64,000 nt of DNA, from positions 7,944,501-8,008,500 of the forward strand of contig OU015568.1 in NCBI GenBank assembly GCA_907165135.1. The letters are read 5' to 3'. The stretch is from Oikopleura dioica (taxonomy: Eukaryota > Chordata > Appendicularia > Copelata > Oikopleuridae). The number at the start of each line of letters is the position of its first letter. The first letter of the stretch is position 1. Shown here piece by piece: positions 36,922-50,762 of the stretch. The position numbers and the translations under genes are program-made. The notes below the pieces were generated by a model. That model saw nothing but the letters and a program-made list of their open reading frames with translations. It was not told the origin of the DNA and made no database searches.

Positions 36922-37267
36922 GATCCAAAACCAACTGTTTATTTTTCTACAATTCTGTCAAAGTCTATATTTTCTACTGAAATTTTCGTATTTTTCTACT
37001 GTTATATCTACCTTTTCGTATAAACAGGTTTTTTTTTATACTGACGCAAATTGGTGGAGCGTTTTTGAATACCTTCCACTCAACATTTTTCATTTCTCTC
37101 TTTTGGAGAGTAATGAAGAGTGTCTGTAGTATGTTAAATAAGCTTTTGGTGTCATTTGCACCATTGGTGGTGGAGATATGACGTCATCATTCTCGAGGTC
37201 TCTATTCATAATGCATTTTGATGACGTCATTACTCCACCATCATTACTGCTTCAATTTTGTTTTTAG
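36922..37267. other. Gap between WDR35 and TNFAIP8-like gene
   Basis: Starts with the WDR35 3' UTR and is then filled from 37021 by a fold-back element copy, ending in GTTTTTAG directly on the TNFAIP8-like ATG. Confidence 0.6.
37021..37255. mobile_element. Second, shorter copy of the fold-back element
   Basis: Begins TAAACAGGTTTTTTTT and shares with the NUP107-intron element the block CTGTAGTATGTTAAATAAGC, the TTGGTGG(A)GCGTTTTTGA segment and the GGTGGTGGAG core. Inner inverted repeats ATGACGTCAT...ATGACGTCAT and GGTGGTGGAG/CTCCACCA close a small stem, but the outer right arm is missing, so the copy is 3'-truncated or internally deleted. Confidence 0.75.
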
Positions 37268-37904
37268 ATGTCGGGTGAAAGTAGTTCACAGGACCTTCTG
37301 GTGAAGGTGCAGAAGAAGGTTCTTGGGAAAATGGTGGGGAAAAACTCTATCAAACTAGTTGTCGATGATAATATCTCCGTCGTGCTAGACGATTTCTACA
37401 AGTGGGCAAAGGTAAGTTCTCGTCCTTGATTTCAAGTAAGAAACATTTCGAAGATCGAGTCGGGAAAAGCAACAGCAGAAAAACTGTTAAAAGACGCGAT
37501 CAAATTGGTAGTTAAAACCGGAGTTCTATTCCACAACAAGCAAATCGATCAGGGCGAAATCAAAAACTGGGAAATTCTGCGCTCGAAAATCAACAATATT
37601 GCCAACACAATTTGCTACTTTCACAGGACTCCGTTTACGTATAATAAAGACATGCTCCACGGCCAACTTGACTCGGCCGACACTCTTCTCAAAACTGCAT
37701 TGAAGGTAGCTTCATTAGAAATTTTCTGATTGACATTGCGTTTAGCCTCACGTGACAGAAAAAACCATCGGCCGAGTAGAGAACGTGTTTGGCTGGCTAA
37801 AAAAGACCGAGCACCTCGATTCTCTTTACTCGACGAAGCACGACGCGCTACGAGAGGACATGATTACCAAGCTCGAAGTCCTGCTTGAAAAAGACGGCAT
37901 CTAA
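37268..37904 (+). CDS. TNFAIP8/TIPE-family protein
   Basis: Exons 37268-37411, 37454-37705 and 37746-37904 give 184 aa. The whole length matches the all-helical TIPE fold that binds phosphoinositides in a hydrophobic cavity and modulates survival and inflammatory signalling. Recognisable stretches are LVVKTGVLFHNKQ, CYFHRTPFTYNKDML and the C-terminal STKHDALREDMITKLEVLL. The ATG follows GTTTTTAG directly, so the transcript is likely spliced-leader trans-spliced. Which vertebrate paralogue it is closest to (TNFAIP8, TIPE1-3) cannot be told. Confidence 0.9.
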
Positions 37905-38205
37905 GCACCCCTGCATTCCCCACACTTACACATCAAACTGCGAAAGCCCTATCAACTTAACACTTATCAACTTATCTCCCTCCTGCATTTCTGTCCTCCA
38001 TCTTCTATCGACGAGCCTTCCAATTTTTTATCGAGCTTATTCACATGTAAAGTATGTTCGAACAACTCACTTCAATTCACTTCACTTCGTACTGATCTAT
38101 TCTCGTGCCTTACTAAAGTTTATAACAATAACCATTATATACAGAGAAAGAACTGCTCACCCAGCTAATCATTTGTAAATAAAAGATTGATTTGAAAAGT
38201 TGAAA
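37905..38205. terminator. 3' UTR of TNFAIP8-like gene with poly(A) signal
   Basis: Pyrimidine-rich 3' UTR ending in AATAAA at 38178-38183, only 23 bp before the POLR2D start codon. That leaves almost no room for an independent POLR2D promoter unless it lies within the UTR. Confidence 0.6.
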
Positions 38206-38767
38206 ATGGCGCAGAATATTGACTTTGACGAGGAAGACGCAGCTCAGCTCCAGTTTCCAAAGGTTCATCTTTCATTAAGGCGTCGATTTAACAAGTTATA
38301 AGGAGTTTGCAGAAACCACGACGCTCATGAATTCGGAAGTCAAAGTTCTCCTCGAGCATAGGATGAAAAACGACGAAGGAAGACGAGATGATGTCGAGCT
38401 TTCGGAAGTATTCCAGAAGACACTTGACTACTGCAAGGTATTGAACAGTTCTAACGTACAACTGTCAGTTCTGACATTAGCACTGCTAACATTTGATTGT
38501 AGCGATTCTCCAAGTTCAAGAATCAAGACGTCATTGTCAACGTCAGAACTATGCTGACGGCAAAGCGGCTACATCGTTTTGAAATCGCTGCGCTCGCCAA
38601 TCTTTGCCCTGAAACCGCTGATGAAGCTAAAGGTATATTATTAGAAATTAACCATCGCGTATCTTATCGTTGTAGCGTTGATTCCCAGTTTGGAGGGCCG
38701 CTTCCCTGACGAAGAACTCCAGCAAATGTTGGACGACATGGCTACGCAGCGAAGTTTCCAAAGCTGA
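38206..38767 (+). CDS. POLR2D: RNA polymerase II subunit RPB4
   Basis: Exons 38206-38262, 38303-38437, 38503-38632 and 38676-38767 encode 137 aa (human 142). Diagnostic stretches: [61 protein letters not shown]4 pairs with RPB7 in the stalk of RNA polymerase II and links transcription to mRNA export and decay. All introns are 40-65 bp. The start follows TTGAAAAGTTGAAA with no clear TATA box. Confidence 0.95.
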
Positions 38768-38888
38768 ATTAGTCTGATTACTGTTCTCATCGAAAAGCTC
38801 CGCAAATTGCGAACTGTAAAAAATACTGCCGAAATTGAACAAGCTGGCAATTTGATTTATATTTTATAGAGTATTTGGACGAAATCGG

Positions 38889-40749
38889 ATGTTTTCTGGG
38901 TACATCGATAGCAAAGGTGATCTGTACGAGATCACTCTATCAACATCTGTCGATGGATTCCGAGTTAGAGTGCGATTAGAGCGGCAAAGCTGGGCAAATT
39001 CCTTCTCGCCGCAGTATATATCCGAGTTGACCAAGAAAACTGGTTGTCACAAGGACTTTGATACGTTTATTACACTCTTGGCAAAAGCAATCACTGGAAA
39101 AGGTCTGTTGAAAGTCTGTCTAAATTGACCACTTTAATGAGTCATTAATAATGACTCTTTTTAGAAAATACCGAATGTTGTCTTCAAATACTAACTCCCG
39201 CAGATCTCGAGTCCCTCCGCAACGGATCAACTTCCGCTCGGCAACCTTCGCACATAAGGCCTCCTGGAGATCGACGTTATCTCTTACTTACAGTTCACAA
39301 TAATTACGAAAAGAACCACTTCCCACTCAGCCTTCTTCCTGAAAGTAGTCAAGTCTTCAACCCAACCTCAGTTTTAAAACCAGGCAACACACTTCACTTC
39401 CCGAATAAAAGCGAATCCGACGCACTCGAGCTACGCACGATAATCGGACAACTTCAAGACGAAATCAGGAGACTAAAAGCGCCGGATACAGTTGCTCATC
39501 AAAAGTCAAATTTTGAAGCGCTCGTTTACGAGAACATGATGCTGAAACAAAAGCTAGAAGAAGCGAAAAACGAAGTCAAAACAGTAACAAGTGCCAAACA
39601 TCAACGACAAATCCGTAAATTAGGTAAATCTTCCTCGATTAGACCAATCTTTCAATATGCAATCAGTTGAAGAAATGGAAACTGCATTGAGCTCAGAAAA
39701 GACGAAAAACAAGAAAATCCTCTCTCAGAAAAACGCTCAGATAAAATCTCTAGAAGGAGAACTTCGCGAGTTCCAATCAGAAAACAGAAAGCTAGAATCA
39801 AGACTAAGCAAGTTAAAAACAGAACTAGAAACGTACAAGCGCGGTAGAAAACCGACGATATCTCACACATCTGTATCGCGGATACGAGATACTAGATCGA
39901 GAGAAAACTCTTATGATAGACAGCGAAGTCGACAGAACTCAAGGGAGAGGACTTCTAGGCCCGTCAAAAGGAACAGTTTGAAATGGCTCTATTCTGATCG
40001 ATTGAATAACCTCTAGCGCCTAAGGCAGGAAATCTATTCTACCGAAAATCGATCATCAGACCGGAAAGGCGCATTTCAACCTTTTCAAAAGAGCTTCATA
40101 CACAGCCTCAACTCGAGCTTCAAGATCAAGAGAAGTTTCCCCTGCTGTATCAAACAGAAGCGGACCTGTACCTTCTACTGGTCGACGGTCGAACTTTAGG
40201 TCGAGAGATGTTTCCCCCGCGTGCTCTGTCAGTTCGAGAAGATCAGTATCATCCATCGGATCTGCGAAATCGGTGGGATCAGTTGGCTCCAGGGGGAGCT
40301 TCAAGCGATTCGACCCAACTGCTTATGTCAGAGCAAAAAAGCAGAGAGAAAGTGAGACAAAAAGATCATTAGGTAAGAAACTGAAAGAATTTCAAGTGAG
40401 CAAAAGTTTTAGCGCGTAACAGAAGACCCCCGGCCATTGAGAAACCAAAATCACGATCGAGAGCAGAATCAGTTGATTCAAACTACTCTCGGAAATCTAG
40501 GCAAGTTTATTTCTAGTAAGGCTTTTTAAATGTCTTTACAGACTATCGCGAAAATCCACTGTAACTCGTTCTTCAACACCTGATCCTTCACATCACTCCT
40601 TGCAAAACGACACACTTGACTCCTACACAGGAAGCCAGGCTTCTCTCCGTCTTGAGGATTCGCTCATCAACGGTAGCTCCTTCAACATCGGCGAGATTGA
40701 CCAACGCCTTGAAGCACTTCAAATGTACATCAACGAAGCCTTACACTGA
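38889..40749 (+). CDS. CCDC61: CCDC61/VFL3 centrosomal coiled-coil protein
   Basis: Exons 38889-39102, 39165-39623, 39667-39975, 40025-40372, 40413-40500 and 40542-40749 sum to 1626 nt, 541 aa. The N-terminal XRCC4-like head (YISELTKKTGCHKDFDTF, LTPADLESLRNG, RYLLLTVHNNYEKNHFPLSL) precedes a long coiled coil. Then come an Arg/Ser-rich region, the conserved RFDPTAYVRAKKQRE and a C-terminal EIDQRLEALQMYINEA helix, as in CCDC61, which anchors basal bodies and centriolar satellites. The last intron (40501-40541) uses a GC donor (AG|GCAAGT). The exon 3-4 junction was chosen by phase: donor at 39976, acceptor ending 40024. A TTTTATAG acceptor lies about 20 bp before the ATG. Confidence 0.88.
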
Positions 40750-40842
40750 TACTTTCCATTCCACTTCTTTTGTATTTCCTTTCTTAATTTTGATACACGA
40801 AGTTATTTTTTCCAACAAAAGCAGTGAGCACGACCTCTTAGA

Positions 40843-43838
<2,996 letters not shown>

Positions 43839-43988
43839 ACGATTCACAACACATTCCTTGCAAAAAAAATAGGAAAATTAATTAATCTTGAATCACTGAA
43901 CCTTCATTTATCTCACTGCCACCTTATGAAATCGCACCTGACGACCAAACCCCTTATCTGACTCACATGTAGAGAGCAAGGAACAAAA

Positions 43989-43994
43989 AATAAA
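43989..43994 (+). terminator. Poly(A) signal of MCM3
   Basis: AATAAA 43 bp before the CNOT11 start codon, followed by TTTTTATTGCAG, a likely trans-splice acceptor. This arrangement is what tightly spaced operon-type genes show. Confidence 0.5.
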
Positions 43995-44036
43995 GTTCAA
44001 TCTGAAAGCTAAAAGATCTTTTTATTGCAGAATGAA

Positions 44037-45504
44037 ATGTCACTAACCGCCGAGGAGCTTGATGCGCTTCTAACGTTCACAGATCGATGCCAAGATGGCA
44101 AGGACTCCGAAAGAAGTATACAGGATTTGAGCCTGTCTTTGTACACTGAAAAACTCAACGACCACAGACTCGTTTCCGGGCTAGCCTGTTTGCTTGAATG
44201 CGACCTCCTCAGCAGGGTTGCGCGCGTTGGCGTCATTGGCGCGCTTGGTTGCTCCAAAGAAACGCCATTCAAAGAAATTTATCATAGGATCAATCCAGTT
44301 TTAAGTAATCCCTTTGAGCAGGTACGTAGTCAATATTCGACTCGTGGTAAATTCTTGTAGAAATTGCTGCGTAATATTCTTTCCGGAAATAAAGATGTTC
44401 TTCAAAAAAGCCCAAAAGCATTGCTGTCAACAGAGCTGCCAGATGTTCCATTGCCACTGATTGAGAAAGCGCTTGGAGATGACTCGCGATCTGCATTGCA
44501 GCGAGCAGCAATTTCTTCCATAATTCCAGATCCAGAACGCTTCAACGTTTCCAATCAAAGCGGTGCACTTCTGTCCTCATTCTCTTCCTTGATTTGAATT
44601 TAGATGAACAACTCCGCAGAACTACGATGCAAATGATCCTTTCCGAGCCAAGCTTTGGGCAGCGATTCTTGCGCCCTTCACAGATCTCGATTCCTCCTCC
44701 TGTTTTTGACTATATTGAAAATGAGGTACAGTCGCTTAAAGATATCTTTTACCAATAAGTCCAAGCTGGAATGGATGCTTCCAAACGAACACTACCACCA
44801 CACGTTGGAGTGGGATGATGAAATGTGTGTAAATAGCAAGGAAACGAGCGAATTCGAAAGATTACTGAAATTTTCGACAGAAAGAAAGCTCGACGCCACG
44901 GAAGAAGCATATTTAAAAGAAGCTATAAAGGTTTTTACTTGAGTAGTGACAGTTCTTACGTTTTCCGTAGAAAGACCACCGGCTGATGGAGTCGCTTGGA
45001 TTCACAGCCGACTTGCTGCCTCAACTGGTCGAGTACAACCCCATGCTGACAGTTGAGTTCCTCATGACCGTCCTGGAGCACGAAGACAAGGACGAGATCA
45101 AAAAGTATCTTCATCAAATGACGCAAATACCTGTAACGTTGCAGAGTCTCGAGGTGGTCAACCGCCTCGTCTCGCAAGTTGAACTGCCTTCAGACTTCAT
45201 CCCTTATTATATTTCGCGCTGCACGAAGACGTGCGAGGACCAAAAGGTACTCAGCTAACTGTAATGGCTATGAACGGAACGTAGGATCGCTCGCAGCAAG
45301 GCCGTCTTGTGCGTTTGGTTTGCGTCTTCTTGCGGGCGCTCATCAACAACTCCCTGTACGACATGAAGGACAGCCTGAGCGAGGTGCAAGGATTCTGTGT
45401 CGAGTTCGCAAGGATACGCGAGGCCGCCGCGCTCTTCAGGTTAGATCCGCACACATGTTTCGCTTCTATTTATTAGGGCCCTTAAGACTGCTAAGGAAAG
45501 TTGA
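44037..45504 (+). CDS. CNOT11: CCR4-NOT complex subunit 11
   Basis: Exons 44037-44321, 44361-44562, 44604-44725, 44760-44930, 44971-45246, 45285-45439 and 45477-45504 sum to 1239 nt, 412 aa. The C-terminal DUF2363 domain is unmistakable ([67 protein letters not shown]). CNOT11 with CNOT10 forms a module of the CCR4-NOT deadenylase. The acceptor of exon 4 could be six bases later (44766), also in frame. The ATG at 44032 stops after four codons and was rejected; 44037 follows a TTGCAG acceptor. AATAAA hexamers at 45572 and 45581 end the transcript. Confidence 0.92.
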
Positions 45505-45855
45505 CTCGGAAAGAAGCGCCACCTCCAAAAGTTGATGCAAAATCCACTGCTGATAAAAATTCATAAAACTAAATAAAAATAATAAAATCACTCACTCTCA
45601 CGCGTTGAACATCGCGTTCTATCTTACTCAGCAAGAAAAAAGAGTCAAGTACAGGGACTTGTGCAGTTTCTTTTTCTCATTTTCACCAAGCAAAGGCAGC
45701 AAATCCGCCAAATCCGAGAACATTAGTCCCACTTGAAATGGCTGCTTTGAACCTTCTTTTTTCATGAACTCGAGCTTCACCTACGGCTTTTAGTATAATA
45801 TTTCAACAGTTGCTTTCTTCCAAAGGAATTTCCAACAGTTGAGAGAACGGTGCAG
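45505..45855. other. CNOT11 3' UTR and intergenic
   Basis: Contains two AATAAA hexamers near 45572-45586 and nothing else recognisable. Confidence 0.4.
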
Positions 45856-46186
45856 ATGTGGAGCTTGAGGTTTCTCTTTTTAACTAGCGATTTTACGCAG
45901 GAAAACATCAACGCACGGTCGATGTTTCAAAGATCTACCGGAGGGAAAGCTCTCTGTGAGACTCGTGGGGAGACACTTGATGAGATGTGCTGTCAGGGAG
46001 TAGAGCTCAAATGCTTTGGATGCAACAACAAGTTACTGAATAAGTTTGGCATCCCATGCGAAGAGCAACCGACATCGATTGAAAGTCCAAATGATGAATT
46101 GAAAAGAGACTGTTTTTGTGACTCCTCTTGTTTGCTGTTCGACGACTGCTGCAAGGATTTCAAGAGACTTTGTGGAAAAATACCAC
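45856..46186 (+). CDS. Somatomedin-B-domain protein, partial
   Basis: A secreted-type frame starting MWSLRFLFLT with a first cysteine-rich segment (CETRGETLDEMCC...CFGC) and a somatomedin B-like module (CFCDSSCLLFDDCCKDFKRLC), ending at a GTGAGT donor at 46187. SMB modules are small disulfide knots found in vitronectin, ENPP and similar proteins. No downstream exon is recognisable before the kinase duplication arm starts near 46525, so the gene may be truncated by that rearrangement, or it may simply read on to the stop at 46263. An alternative reading places an intron from 45870 to a TTACGCAG acceptor at 45900. Confidence 0.5.
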
Positions 46187-46627
46187 GTGAGTTTAAAATA
46201 TTATATATGTTTTCATATAAATCAGAACAGAATAAAAGTAACCCTCTCTTCGTACCTCAGTAAGGTTCCACCAAGAAGGCGTAACTAAAGTGAAATTTTA
46301 TCATGTCTTATTGGTAGTGTGAGATCTTTAAGCAGGTATAAGAGAAGGAACGACTTTGTATATCCGGGCGCTTGCAAGTGAGATCACATGATGCTGAAAA
46401 TTACCTGTTTTTTCTGTTATATTCTCTGGCTGCAAAAAGAATAAATAAAACCCCAGGAAATTTTTAATATTAGACTAACGTAGAGAGCTATTACAACGTG
46501 AAATAAACTCTGACACTTGTGGTGCTTCAAGGTCTTTATTTTTCTATCAATTGAAGAACTTTCAGAATAAAGGCAAATATGTACAAATAAATATTTTGTT
46601 GGAATAGTAATTTTTGAAAGCGTGAGC

Positions 46628-47476
46628 TTAGCACCATCCAGATGCCATGATTTCTTCCATCGTGATTCGAGACATAGGATCAGGGCAGAAGATGCGGTCA
46701 ATCAGAGCGACTGTGAAGGGAGAAAGGCTGCGTTCGGCGAGGAAGTTTCGCTGCATCTGGCCACGACCATCAGTCTCCCAGTTTCCGGTAAGAAGAATGT
46801 AGATGACAGCTCCGATGCTCCAGACAGTGAGTGGCTCGGCGCTGAGAAGTCGGTTCTGGAAGAATTCGATGGGCCAGTAGTTGGGAGTTCCACGGGCAGT
46901 TGTGTAGCAGGCTCCGTCGCGGCTAGCACATCCGAAGTCGATCAGTCGGATCTCAAGGGTCTCGGGGTTGATGAGGATGTTCTCGTCTTTGATGTCGCGG
47001 TGGCAGATGCCGGCGCGGGCGAGTTCCATGCAGCAGGTGATCAACTGGCCGGCAATGATGCGAACCGCTTCCTCATTGATTGCCCCGTTCTTGTTGGCGA
47101 ATTCGAAGAGGTCGACGTAGCCATCGAGGCGCTCCATGACAAGGACGAAAGAAGATCGCCGCTCGTACCAGTCAAGAGGAGCGACGACGAAGTTGGATGC
47201 TTGGGCTGCCTTGAAATGGTAGTAGATCTCGCTCGGGACGGGTCGGTTTTGAACTTGTTTGAACTCGGAGATCTTGTTTCGTGGAATCTGCTTGATGACG
47301 ACTCGCTGCTCGGTCTTGTGGTGAAAGCCTGTGTAGATGACGCCGTTGGCAGATTTCATCATTTCTTCCTCGACCTCGTACGTCTTGGCGAATCTTCGCT
47401 GGTCTTTGGAGATTTGTTCTTGAGGAGAGACGATGTTCTCATCGGAGGAGTAGCCGGACTCGCTGTTTCGAGACAT
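46628..47476 (-). CDS. PIM-family serine/threonine kinase, copy 2
   Basis: Intronless 282-aa copy with the same catalytic residues as copy 1 (K62, HRD at 159-161, DFG at 180-182) and the same degenerate glycine loop. By direct comparison it differs at residues 23 (Ser), 46 (Val), and three C-lobe sites: Glu in GNWETDG, Ile in DRIFCPDP, Met in EEIMASGWC. The intact ORF and conservative changes suggest both copies are kept functional or the duplication is very recent. The gene points toward CNOT11, tail-to-tail with the somatomedin-B fragment. Confidence 0.9.
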   Translation of the reverse strand: MSRNSESGYSSDENIVSPQEQISKDQRRFAKTYEVEEEMMKSANGVIYTGFHHKTEQRVVIKQIPRNKISEFKQVQNRPVPSEIYYHFKAAQASNFVVAPLDWYERRSSFVLVMERLDGYVDLFEFANKNGAINEEAVRIIAGQLITCCMELARAGICHRDIKDENILINPETLEIRLIDFGCASRDGACYTTARGTPNYWPIEFFQNRLLSAEPLTVWSIGAVIYILLTGNWETDGRGQMQRNFLAERSLSPFTVALIDRIFCPDPMSRITMEEIMASGWC

Positions 47477-47588
47477 TTTTCTTTTTGAATCTCTGACTGT
47501 TTTCTAGCTCTCAGTGCTTTTGCTCGAGTTCTTGTTGTTTGAAACTGTATTGTTTATGATTTGATGGTTGCCTCTCCTTCCAAGAGCG

Positions 47589-47597
47589 ATTTTATAG
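47589..47597 (-). promoter_or_regulatory. TATA box of PIM-like kinase copy 2
   Basis: TTTTATAGG on the plus strand (CCTATAAAA on the coding strand), at the same distance from the ATG as in copy 1. Confidence 0.7.
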
Positions 47598-48921
47598 GTT
47601 CCGAAATTGCGCCGCGGCGCTCTTGCCAGCCGTTTCCCGCGCTTGGGCTCAGCGTGACATCGTCGAATTTCTGAGAAGATAAAGATCAACAGTAGATTCT
47701 TCGTACCCCCGAAGCAGATGTAGCTTCGATAACGATACGTACAATAGATAAGCTGTTCCTGTTCAAATATGAACAGATAGAAGGTAGCTAAGAAATTGGG
47801 TCAGATTTTGAAAGATATTTTGGAGATGGAGAAGTTACATTTTTATTGGAGGAAATTCGTGAAGTATTGCCTTGAAAATCCGTATCCTTACACGAAAATC
47901 GGCCTGTTGTCTACAGTCACTTACCATTGCTTTCAACTCCTTCGACGGTTCATAAAAAACCGCTTTGGAATTATTTTCTTGAGCTCTCTTAGATGCCTGA
48001 AATCAATAATCCGCCCCACACGAGTCTCGAGGTGTAAACCGCAAATCTCCAAAGGCTCGAAATTCCCGCTCAGCGGAATCCCAGTCACTGATCCGACAAT
48101 CCCTTCACCGATATTATAAACGGTTATTCTTTTTTTGCGCGCTTTATTTCCGTTGTCTGCCTCGAAAGAATCTAGTGCACGAGATTTCCTGCCTGGTCGT
48201 TTGTGTTTTCAAGGCCAGCCGAGAAAGTGGGTCAAGGTTCCTGGAGGGAGACTGTGTTCTAGGCGACTTTTGATATCATTAGTTATCTATCCAGTTCACG
48301 TTTTCATCTTCCAAACTTCGCCTCAATCATTCCGGCTTCGAACAAAACTTCTGTCGACAGCTTCCAAGAACTCTTGAAAATTGCTGCCCAAACCGGTTGG
48401 GGCAGCTCCCACAGAGCTTGCAAATTCAACTCAAATACGTTCCAAGATCGTAAATTTGTAACTCAAATCGCGAATCTAAATCTCCTTCAGAACCATAAAA
48501 TCATTCGCTTCGGTCAAAACTCAAATCTTTCCGGAATTTGGCGAATTATCGGATCAACCTCTGAACTCGCCGCATTTCTTTGAAACCGATAAAATCCAGC
48601 TGGAACAGAGAAAGCGCTAGAATTTCTCTGAATATCTACGATTCAAAGAAATGTATCTTTCAACAACTGATTCGATGGTTTCTCTCGGCAGGAGACCACA
48701 GGAAATTCAAATTCGGAAGCTGAAGATTACTGGTGCTGCGATATCAATCAGCAGCATTCAGGTGCATTTCTAACTGCATTCAAATGCAACACTCTTTTTC
48801 CTGGCCCTAGTTCCCAGAAAGTCTATTTTTACAAGACTTTCCAATTTTCCGGGCTTAGCGCTTTCCCCGAAAGCTGACCTTGAACACGAGCAGCTTGCGT
48901 AAACTGGCCCCGATTTCTCCG

Positions 48922-49086
48922 TACAGTGGGTTGCGCAGGTAGTTGCCCCCTAAAGTGCGGGTGGAGGGGCAACCAATCCTGCAATCACTTTGAGCGAGTC
49001 TAGAAAGAAACAATAGAAAAAGCGCGGGCAAAGGGGCAACCAAAGCTGCAATCGCAAAGGGGCAACCAACTGCGCAACCCACTGTA
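48922..49086. mobile_element. 161-bp Tc1/mariner-type MITE with TA duplication
   Basis: Element 48924-49084 begins CAGTGGGTTGCGCAGGTAG and ends CTGCGCAACCCACTG, flanked by TA on both sides. The other duplication arm carries the uninterrupted sequence (TGTACGG at 25795-25801), proving insertion after duplication. Internal blocks GGGGCAACCAA recur twice. Confidence 0.92.
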
Positions 49087-49537
49087 CACTCACGGCTGAC
49101 CTGTTTTCCGTAATTCCGAGGAAAAAGTTCTTGACCTTGTTTCCGTCAGAGTAGCTCTCCAAACATCGAACTGGGTCTGAAACTGTTCACGATGACAAAC
49201 GGGAAAATGATTTTATGAGATTTCAAACACTTGACTTTGCCTCATTTCGACACCCTAAATTTTGATCGAGATTTTTTGGCTCCAGTGGTGTTTTACCAAG
49301 AATATCTCCTGTTGCTTGCCTCCAGAATCTCAGGGGGATTTACGATCTCCTACCGAATACTACCCTAGAAAATATTGATCCGTCCAAAATTTTCCAAAAT
49401 CTCTGAAAAACAATCAGATAACAAATTTCCAGGAAACTCTTCAGTAATGACCACCATCAGGACACAACCTGCATACATGTACTCATATTATTTCAAATCA
49501 CCTTGCCTGCTTAAAATTTACGCATTGATGGTTGTAG

Positions 49538-50292
49538 GCGGTCACGAGGAGACTTTTCTCCCAGTTCGTATTTTCGCGAACGAGGAGACTTTTCTCCCAG
49601 TTCGCCGAAATTCGAACGAGGAGACTTTTTTCTCCCACTGACCACGTTCTGAGAATTTTTGAACGAGGAGACTTTTTGCAAGTATTTTCTCTAGATGAAT
49701 TTCACTGCGTAGATTCTACGCCGTCGAAGATGAATGTTCGACTGATTGTCTACAAAAGATAATTGGAGAAAAAACTTATTCTTCAGAGGATAAGGAAGAA
49801 AATAGGTTGGACAGGAGAAAATTATAAAATCTAATTGCCCCCAACCACGGGGCTTCGCCCCTTAGGTCCTAAAATGCCGAGGTCTAGTCTAGGGTTACTT
49901 AGGGTTACCTTCAGTAACCCTAACTAACCCTAGCCTATCCCCCTCGGGTAAGTTTGTTCTGTCATTTCGCCCAGTGCCCCCTAACCCTAACCTCAAATAT
50001 AAGAAAATGCTCCCAACTGCAAATTATTCCTCAAAAGCCGGGATTTGGCGAGCCCAAAGAGTGCCTATGCGCTTCGCGCCTGTCTTTTAGAAAACCTCGT
50101 AGAAAATGTGTCATATTACCAATCAACATAACTACGGAAAATGTTTTCAAAAAAGTCTCCTCGTAACCGCGATTCAGTTGAGAAATGAACGGGGAGAAAA
50201 AAAGTCTCCTCGTTCGCATTCTGACGAACTAGGAGAAAAGTCTCCTTGTTCGCGAAAATACGAACTGGGAGAAAAGTCTCCTCGTGACCGCA
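49538..50292. mobile_element. Fold-back element with ~36-bp subterminal repeats
   Basis: Left end CGGTCACGAGGAGACTTTTC; right end is the reverse complement (GAAAAGTCTCCTCGTGACCG). Each arm contains three to four tandem units built on GAACGAGGAGACTTTTCTCC (left near 49549, 49580, 49617, 49663; right near 50155, 50205, 50238, 50272). The middle has CCCCAACCACGGGG and GGGGCTTCGCCCC palindromes and scattered telomere-like AGGGTTA/TAACCCT repeats (49891-49990). No transposase-like ORF. Flanking sequence CGCATTGAT occurs on both sides (49521 and 50299). Confidence 0.75.
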
Positions 50293-50762
50293 TATCACCG
50301 CATTGATTTCCTGGAAACAGATTCAAGCTCAAAACTGATGAGCTGACAGGGCCACGCTGCAGGTTTCCAATACCCAATTTCGCTAGTAAAGACCTTCGCC
50401 GATTCAAAAATTAAGGTCATTCCTGCCAAATTGCCAATAAAAAGAAGCTAAACCTTCGTTTCAAAGAAAGTTCCTACTGAGACACTGAACTAAAACTTGG
50501 CGCCGAAAATGTAGGACACTGTTCTTCTGATGCAGCTCAACATCTCCTTTTCGGTCGGTCACGTCATTTTCAAAAAAAAAAATGAAATCAAATATTATCA
50601 CGGCTAACTGGATAAATTATTGAGTCGAGCTCCGTGGAGAATGCGATTTGAAATAGTTAGAGTGTAGAAAGTTACTTCTGATGCGTGAGATTAGTTTTAT
50701 GGGTATGAAAATGTTACAAAGTTTATTGACAAGTAAAAATTGATATAAAAAATCACAAAGCC
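50293..50762. other. Intergenic
   Basis: Region between the fold-back element and the 3' end of the protease gene. Nothing recognised. Confidence 0.4.

Larger units (their letters stand above)
46525..49463 (-). repeat. Arm 2 of the inverted duplication (PIM kinase unit)
   Basis: Reverse complement of arm 1 (25420-28190). It includes the kinase ORF, its poly(A) signal (TTTATT at 46535 on this strand), the TATA box and about 1.8 kb of upstream DNA. It is longer than arm 1 mainly because of a 161-bp MITE at 48924-49084. A plus-strand frame at 47796-48119 upstream of the kinase (FYWRKFVKYCLENPYPYTK) is broken by a one-base indel in arm 1 and is probably not a working gene. Confidence 0.9.

Noticed and set aside
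44032-44045. Earlier ATG for CNOT11
   Set aside because: Terminates after four codons; the next ATG at 44037 opens the conserved frame.
47796-48119. 107-residue frame divergent from kinase copy 2
   Set aside because: Protein-like at its start, but the corresponding frame in arm 1 is broken by a one-base indel, so it is not supported as a gene.
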